A DNA stretch of 64,000 nucleotides, taken from positions 266,524,948 through 266,588,947 of the forward strand of contig JAHLJT010000631.1 in NCBI GenBank assembly GCA_031308135.1, in the 5' to 3' direction. The notes beneath the pieces are model-generated. The model had not been told where the DNA came from. It searched no databases and worked only from the letters and a program-made list of their open reading frames with translations. Each line of letters begins with the position of its first letter. Positions within the stretch are counted from its first letter, which is position 1. Origin of the DNA: Acheta domesticus (lineage: Eukaryota > Arthropoda > Insecta > Orthoptera > Gryllidae). Shown here in pieces: positions 1-11,274 of this stretch. The position numbers were made by a program, and so were the translations under genes.

Positions 1-504
1 ATAACTTCAATTTATACGAACACTTTCATCTCCCAAGGAGCCCAACTGAGACCCAAAGGCACAATGAAGAAAACTAAAATCAATGTGTTTTCCGCCTCAT
101 TTTTGCATAAATTCACAACCTTGTAAAATACCAAACTACAACCTTTCTCTGAAAAATTTTCAATTCTATAGCTTTAATTCTAAATTGCACCATTTATTAT
201 CATTATTTTATCTCATTATGTATCATCTGTCATTTATTATCTCATAATTTTTCATAATAAAATACTGTCGTATAGATTTAACAAGAGAGAAAAAAATCTT
301 AAAAATGACGACTGTTAAAGATTTACCATTCCGCTGTTCGTTCAAAACAATTAAAACAAAGAGTTCTAATTAAAGATAGCGTATCAGTGTAGTTATTGCA
401 AAATAATGGCATTTCTTACTTATAAGAATTTTTCTTATCAGACGTTAATAAATAATTCGTTATTTTCTGAAACTTGTTTGATTGAGTGTTGTACGAAAAG
501 CAGC
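1..504. other. AT-rich intergenic or intronic DNA
   Basis: No coding signal, RNA gene or recognisable repeat is visible. The base composition is the AT-rich background seen through much of the window. Confidence 0.6.
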
Positions 505-880
505 ATGAATAATAACCAATACAAAAGCCGAGCGGCCTGGGCGAGTTTCAATTAACTGCAATGAGGCTGTAGACTGAAACGCGTTTGACTGCAGCATCGT
601 AAAGTAATTCCCGGTGGCCGGTGGCACAAAGACGCCGGGCAGGCGCTGGCCTCGAGGCGTTGGCGGTTCGGGGGCATCGACGCCGCGGGCCATGCGGCAA
701 AGCGCGGGCTGAAGAATTTGGCAGGCGGCCACCACCGCAACGCTTGTTCTTCTCAGACAGCCCAAGGCTGCCGTGCCCATTTTCTTCCTCTCGCTTCTCT
801 TTTTTCTTTGTGATCCGAAATTTGCATCCATTTTCACTCTCAACGAAACCGCTTCGTATCACTCATCATTTCAATGGACA
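505..880. other. GC-rich island, possible conserved regulatory block
   Basis: A sharp rise in GC content with many CpGs, directly beside a homeobox-like TCAATTAACTGCAATGAG stretch (about 547-564). Overlapping frames stay open on both strands, but none has convincing splice sites or a recognisable protein, so I read them as composition artefacts. Several similar GC-rich islands carrying TAAT motifs recur across the window. Enhancer, unmethylated CpG island and old repeat are all possible. Confidence 0.3.
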
Positions 881-1364
881 ACATTAAAATCTATCCCTTT
901 GTTTTCCTCGGACGGGTTATAAGAAAATGTTTTTCTCTGTGTCAGTCGAAGGGAAAAAACTTGAAAACAAAACGTTACTTGGACTTTTTACGCGAGGAGG
1001 ATTAATTTGCTTTTAGTCTCGGGAAGAATCGTTCAACACGTTTCGTTTAATTAAAGAGTTTGTTATTTCCAATGACCAGTACAGACAGGAAACATTCTAA
1101 AAATATATCTTTTCTCCAAAAATGTTTTAAGACAGTGCATTATTTATGATATATTGACGTATGATTTGCACCCAAACATCATTTTTACTGTAGAAACTGA
1201 AATAATAAAAGTAGGAATCGCTGGCTTACGATTCTCAGAAAAGGTAGAACACGAATTGCCGTAACGAACGTGTATTAATCGAAGATACAAAATACACACC
1301 CACTTCAACACACTAATACATCGGACTATTATAATATTCGTAATGTTCTTTTTCTATGACAGCC
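881..1364. other. AT-rich DNA without visible features
   Basis: I see no gene, repeat or structured element here. Confidence 0.55.
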
Positions 1365-1680
1365 ATACTTCTGCCTCTTCCACCACGCGGCGCCATCGTA
1401 GCTCAACACCGCGCTAGTCAAACATCAGATCCCACATAAATGTTTGGTTAGATTTTATCAACATAAGATTAAAGAAGACAATTGTGGAAGAAGAAGTTAA
1501 ATTAATTGTATTGATTATCGGAAACCACTGTAGGAAATAATTTGCCCCTATGCTGTTTGCCGCGCAGATCGCGTGAATCTATCTGGACGCCACAATTAGT
1601 TTAATCAATCCATGCCCGGCAGACAGCGCTAATGTGCCATCGTCGGTAGCGCCCCTGACGTTAATGATTAGAGAGAGGAT
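1365..1680. other. Mixed GC block with homeodomain-type motifs
   Basis: Two moderately GC-rich segments (about 1370-1430 and 1555-1665) stand out from the AT background. The second contains TTAATCAATCC and TTAATGATTAG, both core TAAT/ATTA homeodomain-type sites, among GC-rich words. It looks like non-coding regulatory DNA. Motif resemblance alone is weak evidence. Confidence 0.25.
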
Positions 1681-2489
1681 TTTTATGCCCTAAAATATCT
1701 TGAGGTACGTTTTTAAAAATATGCATTTATAAAAATAAAATATGCATTCAAAAATGAACTTTAATATGCAATTAAAATTAACGATATTTCACTTCCTCTA
1801 CAAACCTTTATTGATAAAATTCAGGAAAACCACACTGGGAATGAACAAAATTATTTCTGGGCGAGCAGAATATAGTTCATCTTACTTCGCGGGAGAAATA
1901 ATATAAGTAAATATTCACCTTCGTGACGTACATTGTATGCCTTGTTGCATTTCATTCCTGATTTTAAAAAGAATATGATATCAAGAAATGTTCTACCTTT
2001 GCTCAAGTATTTTTCATATATAGAAATAAACGTAAGCTCTGACAAGCTCTTTGTAATCTATGAACGCACTCATATAAATAGATCAGATGAAAAGTTGAAA
2101 CGTTTTAGACAAGTGTCTAATTTAATGAAATATGCAAAATATGCGCCTATTATTACACGAATATGCATCAACAGGAAAAACTGGCCATACGTGTACAAAT
2201 AAGCACTAAGATATTAAGCTACATAACGACCAATTCTAACCGAATGTCAAGAAATTTAACGTGACCGTGAACGTTGTCACAGATTTGTATCCGGATACAC
2301 ACTAAAGTGTAATATTTATAATAGGTTTTAACATTAAGACTTTTACGAAATGATAAAAAGGAGTAAAATAATGATGATATTTGTGTCCTATCTACAAGGA
2401 AATATCGTGTAACGATCTATATTACTAATATTCTTTGGTTAACTTATATTTTTTAAAAAAAATAATTGTTGCTTGTAATTTCCCACTTG

Positions 2490-2539
<50 letters not shown>

Positions 2540-3820
2540 AATGAACAAAATATTGTAGAATTGATTTTGTTGTATATCTTAAATAAAGTCATTCAAAGAG
2601 GCAGTGATATTTGATTGACACATCGAAATTGCACAATAAGCACATTTTGTTGTTTTAATAGGTTCATTTCAGTTAACTTATATTTATTTGCGAAATAGTC
2701 ATACTAAATACATGATACTACTTTTGATAAAATTAAAAACTTTGCAGAATGAATACAATGGATTATTTATGCAACAACTGACAGGTAAAAATTCGTTGTT
2801 CAAAATACTGTGAACGAAAATTTAATTATGTTAAGAATTTTTAATGAAAGGTATTAACGTTCATTTGGGTGTACACTATGCAAATTTGTTTTAAATGCTC
2901 ATGCAAACAGAGATCTGCATTTTCCGACCTTGTTGTTACTTGACAAATTTAATAACATGCAAAAAGCAGTGCGTTGTCCCATCATTTAAACGAAGAGCGA
3001 GCTTTGTTCAAATGAGATCATTGTCCATTATTAGCAGAGTATTGCATTTTACGATTATGTTTAGTACCTCGCCGAATTTTAGCCATTGAATACGCAAATA
3101 AAAGTCGACTCACAACATCCCAACCCCGCATGTTCGTTTTTGTGCTACACAGAATAATACTCTGCTATTCTGGGCATATCGTGTGAAAAAAAACATCGGG
3201 TTTTATGGCACTTGCTGAGTGTTGTTTCAGTGTTCGTGTGTTTTAACAACCCTCTCTAGAGATGCATTTCAATGTTTTCCACTAAACGATATTTACATTT
3301 ATTTCGCTTCCAAAACTAGTGATAACAATAAACGACTCAGAATGCTCGTGCTTGTGAGCCGCTATTTTTGAAATATTTGATGATAACGGTTGTATTCGTA
3401 TTAATGTGCGTATTTTTAGGCGAAAATATGAATAGAGCTATTTAAATTAGTCGTAAGTAACGCGATTGATCGTGGTCATTCTATGGATTGTTGTTTCATT
3501 TCATATTGAAACTATCTCTTGATGAATATTAAAAATATCTTTTTAAAGTAAAACGAAAAAGCTGTTTTTTTTTAAACATGAGATGAGTCTTGGATATTCC
3601 TGTCGTTTCGAAACTAGGGATGACAGAGACTTTCTCGCAATAGTTGGTATTTTAATCTGTTTAGATTAGCCTAACTTTCCGTTATTGCCCATTCTCTATC
3701 CCATATGCTACCTGTCGGCACTCAAACTATATTATTTTCATATTTTGTCAATTTTGTGTTCCCTAAATGCAGAATTGAAATTTATTTTTAAGATTATTAC
3801 TGAAGAGCAAAACTCATACA
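1681..3820. other. AT-rich desert
   Basis: Short open frames occur, but none shows codon bias or a recognisable domain. The only clear structure is the trinucleotide microsatellite listed separately. Confidence 0.55.
2491..2538. repeat. (TTA)n microsatellite
   Basis: About 16 uninterrupted TTA/ATT units. It is a perfect simple repeat and likely polymorphic. Confidence 0.95.
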
Positions 3821-5560
3821 TGCATATTTTGATAGAAAAAATATAGCCATTTTTGATGAAATGTTGTTTGAGCGTTTCTGAAAATGTTCAATTCTGAATC
3901 TTCAATATTTTGAAGAAGTTGTGTTCAAAAATCCAATAATGGACAGAAAAGTACCGTAATAAAAATATTAACGATATTAGAGATAAAAAGTACATTTTTG
4001 TTATTAATAAAATTAGAGAATAAATAAAATGGCGCCGGTGTGCATTTGGCACTTACATTTCACTACTGCGTTTAGTACTATTCATAAAAACAAAGAAAAA
4101 AACTGAAGCCGTTTTTCAAAAAATTTGATTCACGCTTTTCCGAAAATGCAGAATTTTGATCTCATTTTCAATACAAGTTCATTTTCATGTAAATTTTAAC
4201 CACGAGAGATATATTTCAATAAAATTATATTTGTTTAGCTTTTGAAACTAGTGGTGTTACAACATGGTAGAGACTAACTAGATTCACGCACTAGTTTGTT
4301 TTATAATTAGTTTGGTTTGAGCTAGCTTTTCGACTTTGCTTCACTATCGTCCCAGCTGCCATCTCTCATTGCCCGAAGTATGTTTTTCACATTTTCTCAA
4401 TTTTTCGATACCCCTAATTGTAGAACTGAAAAATAACTATTGTAGAAGAGTAAAACCTAGCACTATATTAATTTTTTTGTGCAAACATTTGGAGTCATTT
4501 TAAAAAAATGTTTAAACGTTTCTTCAAATGTGAAATTTGAACAATCTTTTCGTAGAAAACTTTGGGCTTTAAAGAAACGTCATTGCAAGTTATTTGCAAC
4601 ACTCCCAAATGCAATGTTTTATACAAATTTCTGATTATGTAAATAATGACGGCGTGCGAGGTATTTCCAATTAGTTGGTGCAATAAGCACATGCTTTCAT
4701 GCATTGTTTATAAATTTGCAATTTTCGAAAATTCAATGAGTTAAACGAGAATGAGACCTATGTCATTATTTTAAGCGTTCTTTGTTCAATCCGTGGAAAA
4801 AAAAGTGAACTTAATATTAGAGGGGGGTTTTGAGAAAATATTTTTTTATACATTGCATTAATTTTAAGCAGATATTAAGCAAAAACTACTCGTTATTTCA
4901 AAAGATTGTGACCTTTCTAAAGAGAAAAGTTTTTGGAATTAATTTTGTTTTAACCTAATCATAAATTCTATAACTTTTATATGTTGAATTTTGCAATTTT
5001 CGAAAATGCAGAGTCTGGCGGAAATGATGCTAGCTCAATTTTTATTGTCCTTTGAATAATAAAAGGATAAATTTAAAGAAGAAGACTAGCAAAAGCTAGT
5101 CTAATTTTCAAGAAATTGTACATGACCTTATTTCAATATGCATCTTAAAAGACCAATTTCACTTAGGAAATAATTTCTCTCTTCAATATTTTACTTGTAG
5201 GAAGATGCCAGAAAAAGTTAGCAATTTTCGAAAAATCAGGGGTTAAACGAAAATGAAGACGAGAAATTCTGTTAAGCTTTTCTTACACCAACAAAGGACA
5301 AAGTTTAATAAAAATGTAGCTAATTTTAGATTATTTCCAAAATAGTTTTGAGGCTTAATGCAAAGTACCACCAGAAATCAAAATATCCATTTGAAACACA
5401 GAAGATTTTGAGTTAATTTACATCAATCGGGAAATATCATTTTTGGAGAAAATAAACTTAATTACTTTGGATCTGTCGTTGACTACGAACGGATGGACCA
5501 CAGAAGGAGGGATGAACGGTCAGTCAAAAATGCAAAGAAGGGAGTACATATCGATTCTCT
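3821..5560. repeat. Diverged fragments of dispersed repeat family R4
   Basis: Related AT-rich phrases recur here at about 3840-3900, 4085-4170, 4480-4550, 4725-4760, 5000-5020 and 5100-5260. A shared signature is CAATTTTCGAAAAWTCA followed by GTTAAACGAGAATGAGA or a close variant. The 5100-5240 piece, with AAATTGTACATGACCTTATTTCAAT and TTGTAGGAAGATGCCAG, closely matches 61720-61862. The related fragment at 33420-33830 continues into an ACAGACAG-type tract common in old insect repeats. The superfamily is not recognised. Confidence 0.5.
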
Positions 5561-6205
5561 TGCAATTTTCCTGAGATGTGCATAACAAAGTAATCGGGCA
5601 ACAAATTAAAGTCCCCTTCGAGTATGAATTAGCACCATCCCCTACGTCTTTTGCAATTAATAGATGCGAAAGGAAGCCAAGTCCAGCATCCATTCTGATT
5701 TTTCCCTACTCTTCAGTAACACGCCAAAGTTCTTTATAGTAGTGGTTACCTCTTACATAAAGTGGCCTAGCACCGTAATAATTCTTTGGCAAATATTGTC
5801 CCAGCTTATTTCAACTAGAAAAACACTTTGCAGACAATTGACTTTGTCTCGATTTTCAATATGGTAACATTGATCTAACGACTAGATTAAAGGGCGAATA
5901 TTTTACCAGCACACTGAACATGTATTTGATTGACATCACATCCACTTCTAACAGTGAAAAAAGGAATGGATTATTTCAACAAAATTTAACCAAGAACGGC
6001 ATCCATATGCTACGAGAAAGTTATTCCGTTCATTTCATCTTTAAATTCATTTGTGCAGTATTTTAACGCGAAAGATTTTAAAAATGGGTTTGCAAACAAA
6101 AGCACATTTCGCGCGATTTTTATTCGCTCGTGCTGCCCCCTGATGGGTCGTTTTTCAAATATTGCAGCTCTTCAAAATCCGACGCGCTCATTCCCGATTC
6201 ACGTG
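5561..6205. other. AT-rich DNA without visible features
   Basis: No supported gene or repeat is visible. GC content rises abruptly at the minisatellite that follows. Confidence 0.5.
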
Positions 6206-6211
6206 AGCTCC

Positions 6212-6540
6212 GCGGCGCGGCGTGGCACGGCGTGGGGCGACGTGGGGCGGCGTGGGGCGGCGTGGGGCGGCGTGGAACGGCGTGGAACGGCGTGGGGCGG
6301 CGTGAGGCGGCGCGGCGCGGCGTGGGGCGGTGGGGCGGCGGGGCGTGGGGTTGCGTGGGGTGGCGTGGGGCGGCGTGGAGCGGCGTGGGACGGCGTGGGA
6401 AGGCGGAGCGTGGGACGGCGTGGGACGGCGTGAGGCGACGTGGGGCGGTGTGGGGCGGCGTGGGGCGACGCGGAGCGGCGCGGTGTGTGGCGGCGTGGGG
6501 CGACGTGGGGCGGCGTGGGGCGGCGTGGGGCGGCGTGTCG
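6212..6540. repeat. GC-rich minisatellite, 10-bp unit CGTGGGGCGG
   Basis: About 33 imperfect head-to-tail copies of a decamer with substitutions and small indels. Because 10 is not a multiple of 3, open frames of Gly/Arg/Trp type appear on the plus strand and Pro/His/Arg type on the minus strand. These are artefacts, not genes. It ends against a GC-rich promoter-like segment. Confidence 0.9.
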
Positions 6541-6824
6541 TTTGCTCCGCCCCCGTGGGAGCGAGGGCGCCACGGCGTCACGCGAGCCGCGTTTCCGGAC
6601 CGGAAGTTTTATTTCAAGAGAGCGCAGTCGAATTTTTGCTGACGAGGACCTCCCGCGCCGGTAAGAGGATTACACGCGGAGGGCAGCGGGAGGGGGGCGG
6701 GGGCGGGGGCGGGCGACCCTTCCGCGCGGAGGTCCTCGCGTCGATCGATGGGCGACGCACGCCCGCAGACGTCCGTCCCCGCCCCCCCCCCACTCCCACA
6801 CCCACTCCTGCCGGTGGCCGCACG
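6541..6824 (+). promoter_or_regulatory. GC-rich CpG island, possible promoter of the MGGC exon
   Basis: A CpG-dense segment between the minisatellite and a short candidate first exon. It contains runs of at least three Gs at 6688-6714 that could form a G-quadruplex on the plus strand, and a C-run at 6781-6790. No TATA box is evident. The promoter reading depends on the exon call, which is itself uncertain. Confidence 0.3.
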
Positions 6825-6863
6825 ATGGGCGGTTGCACGGGAAAGCTGCGGCGAAATCGAGCG
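6825..6863 (+). CDS. Candidate first coding exon of an N-myristoylated MGGC protein
   Basis: The ATG at 6825 has A at -3 and G at +4, a favourable initiation context. It opens a 13-codon exon, MGGCTGKLRRNRA, ending in phase 0 at the donor-like GCG|GTACGT. The start Met-Gly-Gly-Cys followed by basic residues is what N-myristoylated and palmitoylated membrane-associated proteins look like. Ubiquitin-domain proteins of the UBTD1/2 group also begin MGGC, but 13 residues cannot identify the family. No second exon is recognised in the window. Chance occurrence in GC-rich DNA remains quite possible. Confidence 0.3.
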
Positions 6864-6899
6864 GTACGTCAAGAAATCATTTTAGTGAGATAAAAGAAT

Positions 6900-8640
6900 A
6901 ATAATTGTTGGACTGTGTACAATACTGCACAACCAGCAAATTCAAATTGGTCGCATGATAATGGCAACTCTGCGACGTTATCTGGGATTTGGAAACAAAG
7001 ATCGTGTCTTCTTGTAGTCGTTGCTGTGCCATGCGATCAAAACTTCGCAACCTAGGAGGCAGAGAAACGTCTTAAATACAACAGTTTGGAAATCGAGATC
7101 AGCCGAAAGTGGGGCGTAAAAGCATAAGTCGTCCCGATATCGGATTTGAGATTTGTTCTGCAAAATATCGGCCGATATCGGTCGTTATCGGAGCTTTGGG
7201 ATTTGTTCCGCAAAATTTCTGTAAGGACTTGGCTAAATTTGGGATGATCGCTGCCACCTCCCATCATAACACTTATGGGAGTCACGACGTTAGCAGTTGA
7301 CGCACCCGGAATCACTATTAAATAAAACACTGCAACAAATTAAATATTTTAAGAAACATATTCCTTCCTAATACAGCTATAACATACTTGTATTATAGTA
7401 TTTATATGTAAGTTCTTTACTCTTCTTATCTAAAATGGTGCTATTCCGTAACAAAATGCATGCACAGCAAATATTTAATGGACTCTTCTTTAGAAACTTG
7501 GTGTCGTTTGACATCAGATGTGTCGTAGGCAGTGTCGCACAGGATAAGAGAAATCAGCCGGTACGCGCGAAACGAGAACAGGCTGACTAACGCATCAAAT
7601 ATTTGCTATTTTCAATCGAAATTGTAAATGTTCCATTTTTTGGATTACTTTTAAGTCTTTTAGTTAACATTTGTTAATTTTTACACAAGCATAATACAAA
7701 CCAACAAATTAAGAAACATATGATGTTTATGATACTAAAGTAGTAGACGTAATGAGTGTTCAAAGTCTAAATCTTTTCTTGTATGAGTTTTGCTTTCTCT
7801 CAAGTTTCTTCAATTATTCTTTCAATTCATACTGACGGTTTTCAGTTAAATGTGAAATAAGACATTCCAGTCTTGCTTATATCTCTCTCCAACTATATCG
7901 TCCTATGTATACTGCCTATCCACAGACTTAAAACAGCCATACAGCAGCTAGGCTCGGTTTTAGATGATTCGAAACGACGTAAGTCATTAATACACCCTGA
8001 CCAGGAAAGTACAATAATATAGAGATGACGGCTAAATCTATATCTATAATTTCGGAATGGCAAAATGAACTTATATGTTTCATTTAAGAAGTCTCACTTT
8101 ATTGAAGAAATAAAATTCTCAAATTAGCGCAAAAGGTGCAAATGTGAGTTAACCAGAAAATGTGGTTCTATATGTAGCACAGGGCATAAAAGGGTTAAAA
8201 TATTTTCAATATTCTTTAAAAGTTTGGAGACAGATTAGATAAATTTTATAATTTCACTACGTTAATTACCTATTTTGAAATATTTCATGTAAAAAATATC
8301 TGCGCTACTAAATAATGTTATAAAATAATCAACATTACTTCAAAATATTTTCCATTATTATTCTTGAACTTAAAAAGTTTTTACATCTTATAGAATAGTT
8401 TGCTATTATTATACAACAATTTGCATCTCATGGAAGCCTATTTTAACAGGTATATAATACACACTGATTTCACACACTTCCCGCAGTAAGAAGTAACGGA
8501 TACGTGTAAGTTTGTTTTTTTTGAAATAATAGTTGGGAAACATTCAAAACACGTTTGTTTATTTTCATTCAATTATTTTAATGCACAACTTTATACGTTT
8601 AATTTTGTGTGTTAATTTTGTAAATGTTTTTATTAACATT
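6900..8640. other. AT-rich intergenic or intronic DNA with palindromic CCGATATCGG motifs
   Basis: Mostly featureless. Around 7132-7225 the palindrome CCGATATCGG occurs twice (from 7134 and within 7170-7182). It is interleaved with two copies of a GGGATTTGTTCCGCAAAAT-like phrase (about 7143-7168 and 7193-7220), a small internal duplication. No coding exon is recognised. Confidence 0.45.
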
Positions 8641-8960
8641 AATTTATTAAATCGAAAACACTAATTTCGTCAATATTCTATGGAACTGACGTGAGTATCT
8701 TGTGTTGGCCTCACTGTGTGCCTCGTTCCTGTCCTTTCGCACCCCGTCTCCCGACTTCCTGACGTCTCTATTACACTCGACGGAGAACGCCACTCTGAAT
8801 GAACCCAATAAGGCGATCAGAGTAGACACGCTCCACAGGCCTGGCAAATTGGAGATTTTGTACCCTCAAAATGAGGTGTTTTTTGTTGTTCGTGAGAAAA
8901 GTTGGGAAAACAAAATGATGGGAAGTGTTGGGGACATTTTAAAAAAAAACCTTTAACTTT
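8641..8960. other. Moderately GC-rich segment of unknown nature
   Basis: Open frames exist on both strands (minus about 8647-8845, plus about 8702-8956). The minus reading has an acceptor-like CCAG at its 5' side and a hydrophobic stretch (VSTLIALLGSF). I do not recognise the product on either strand and cannot decide between an exon and an old repeat. Confidence 0.2.
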
Positions 8961-9335
8961 TCGAAGTGGTGTTTTGTGTACCAAATGTACGCTATTAATA
9001 TGATACAGATTTTTCGTGTTGAAAACTTTACATTACAAAATAATCGGAATAATTCTGCACTCATGCTGCGTAAATAGAATTTACTTCTGAAAACGTAGAA
9101 ACATCCGGTTTTCACGAGAGTTGGTGCAAGTCTTAGTTGAAGGAGAGGCATTAGAAGCTTGTACTTTGATTGCATTTTTTTCAAAATATTCATATTATTT
9201 TTTTGATAGTGATAAAGCAACTAACAATATAAAGTTGTGAATATTTTATTGCGAAGTGAATGTTTAATCAATTACTATAAATTGAGGAAACTGTCCTCTT
9301 GCCATCTTATTTGTGATGGGCTCTCGATTCCACGA
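8961..9335. other. AT-rich DNA without visible features
   Basis: No gene or repeat is supported here. Confidence 0.5.
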
Positions 9336-9344
9336 GAACTGGCC

Positions 9345-9765
9345 GTGCGACGGACCTTCTGTGGTCTTTGCCAACTGGATGGCGAGATCCGGCGCCGACC
9401 TACCGTCGGCTAACGGGGTTTTCCCCAACCAGTTATCGCCCATCAGTGGGGCACCGCTCCAGCCGGGACAAGCTCTCAGCTCCCGACCGGTGGTGTGGTA
9501 GTCTAGTGCGTGTTAGCGTGTGCGTTTTAAGGCCGAGGAGAGGACAAGGAAGAGGAAGGAAAGATCGCGCGGTCCGTGGCCCGTTTGTTAGGGTACTCCT
9601 CCGGCATTCGCCTGGTGTTGATCGGAGAAACCAAGGAAAAGTACCGATCAGAGCAGCTGGCCTCCTCCTCCAGACAGCGACTGAATTCGGCCTGGTTGAC
9701 AACCACCTCGAAAATCCTTCCACCGTTGGGACTGGAACCTAACACTACCCGGTCAGAGGCGTGTA
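9345..9765 (+). repeat. Dispersed repeat R1, copy A
   Basis: One of five related, non-coding, moderately GC-rich segments of about 420-470 bp, all on the same strand. Diagnostic phrases are GTGGCCCGTTTGTTAGGGTA, GGTGTTGATCGGAGAAACCA and a 3' end with CCGGTCAGAG. The other copies are at about 40905-41325 (E), 41782-42245 (B), 44265-44800 (C) and 53645-54115 (D). Open frames in copy A are not shared by the others. The element class is unknown; the lack of coding sequence suggests a non-autonomous element or part of a larger one. Confidence 0.75.
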
Positions 9766-9769
9766 TTAC

Positions 9770-10095
9770 ACTACTTTTTTAAAATACTTTTTCTTCGAAG
9801 AATCATTTACAAAGTTTTTTTTATCGTTTCATTGATTAATAATTATAATTTATCCAAGCATTTGACCTCATTGTCTCCTCACAAGCCGTGTAGTTCCACA
9901 TTGAAGCAAAAATTCTTCACTACGGCGACACTAGACAATTTAGCTTTAGCGTAAGCGCACGTCTCTGGCCGCACAACCACGCGCGCATTCCTTCACGCGC
10001 TCTGTATCGATCAGAGCGCAATCGCAATAATTACCGGAAGCCGAATTCGCAACCACTTGGATAGCGCGCCGCATTGCCAGCCGTAAATTTTCCGC
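9770..10095. other. Unremarkable DNA
   Basis: AT-rich at first, then more GC-rich with CpGs from about 9950, ahead of the purine tract. No gene is recognised. Confidence 0.4.
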
Positions 10096-10224
10096 TTCCA
10101 AAGAGAAAGCGTTCGCCACCTATGCGGCTCGCACAGGGATTTGTGCCGAGGAGGAATTCCTTGCTTGACTCGAATAATGGACGCTCAGAGGAAGGTGCGG
10201 AGGAAGAGCGGTTGCCGGCTGATG

Positions 10225-10462
10225 CCGTTCCGAGAGCTGGTGAGCGAGGAAGCGAGCGAGAGCGAGAAGAGAGCGAGTGAGAGCAAGGGAGCGGGCGGGA
10301 GCAAGAGAGGGAGCGCGAGAGAGAGAGCGAGAGAGCAAGCGGGAGCGAGTGACAGCGAGCGAGAACGCGAGAGCTAGAGAGAGAACCAGAGCCAGAGAAC
10401 GAGCGGGAACGCGAGAGAGCAAGCGAGAGTAAGAGAGCGAGAGGAAGAGAACGGGAGAGAGC
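10225..10462. repeat. Purine-rich GAGCGAGA-type tract
   Basis: An imperfect low-complexity tract of GAGAGCGAG, GAGCGAGC and related words, nearly all purine on the plus strand. Open frames here are composition artefacts (Glu/Arg/Ser plus, Leu/Ser/Ala minus). Such tracts can form triplex (H-DNA) structures. Confidence 0.8.
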
Positions 10463-10469
10463 GAGCGTG

Positions 10470-11090
10470 GCTTAACTAGATGGTAAGTTGCTGTAGCTGG
10501 GGATTCTGGTAGTATATCATAGTTTTTTTTAAATTTCATAATATAATCTTGAATGGATTCTATTTTGAATTCTTTTACTTATGATACACGAAGCTTTTGT
10601 AACTTTTCTGAAGGATTTATGTTGCATTTGTTAATGTAGGTGTGGGATGCTTTTATCCAAACGGGCGTGCGTAGGTTAGTGAGGATCTGATTACTGACTT
10701 GTTGGTTATTTTACCGCATTCTATACTAAGTGTAGAGTTACGATTTAGTATTGGATAGTTTTATAATGTTTTGTATGTTTTGTTTGCTGGATCTGTGATA
10801 TGTGATTTCCAGGTTAATTTTCTGCACATTGTGAGTCCTAGGTACTTCACTGTTGGGCTACTTAACGACTTCCTCTTGTTTGCGTTAATTTAAACTAATA
10901 CTTTTATATTTGAAGAATATGACAATAATATGGTGTTTAATCATTACTATAATATTTTTTCGATCTATTTGCATTTTATTGCAAACGCTATCAATATCGT
11001 ATTATTTATAAACTTTTAATTATTTTACTTTCTCGCATACTACTTACGCAGTATAATGTTAGGCTAAAAACTTCATCGGATATATTCGTG
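10470..11090. other. AT-rich DNA without visible features
   Basis: No supported coding exon or recognisable repeat is seen. Confidence 0.5.
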
Positions 11091-11095
11091 AATAC

Positions 11096-11202
11096 TGCAA
11101 CGGTAGCTGCTATCTATGGCGGCCCCACGGCGGGAAAGCCAAATTGCAACGGTGGCTGCTATCTATGGCGGCCCCACGTTGGGAAAGCCGAATTGCAACG
11201 GT
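11096..11202. repeat. 49-bp tandem repeat, about 2.2 copies
   Basis: The phrase TGCAACGGTRGCTGCTATCT followed by ATGGCGGCCCCACG starts at 11096 and again at 11145. A third partial start is at 11194. The two full units differ at only a few positions, so the duplication is recent. Confidence 0.9.
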
Positions 11203-11274
11203 ATGGGTGGAAGAGCGGTGCAGGTGCCACGACTACTTTAAATGATGAGCCGTAATTGGGCAGTGAAATAAAAT

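Noticed and set aside
8647..8845. Secreted or membrane protein exon on the minus strand
   Set aside because: A hydrophobic run and an acceptor-like CCAG exist, but the plus strand is equally open and no family is recognised.
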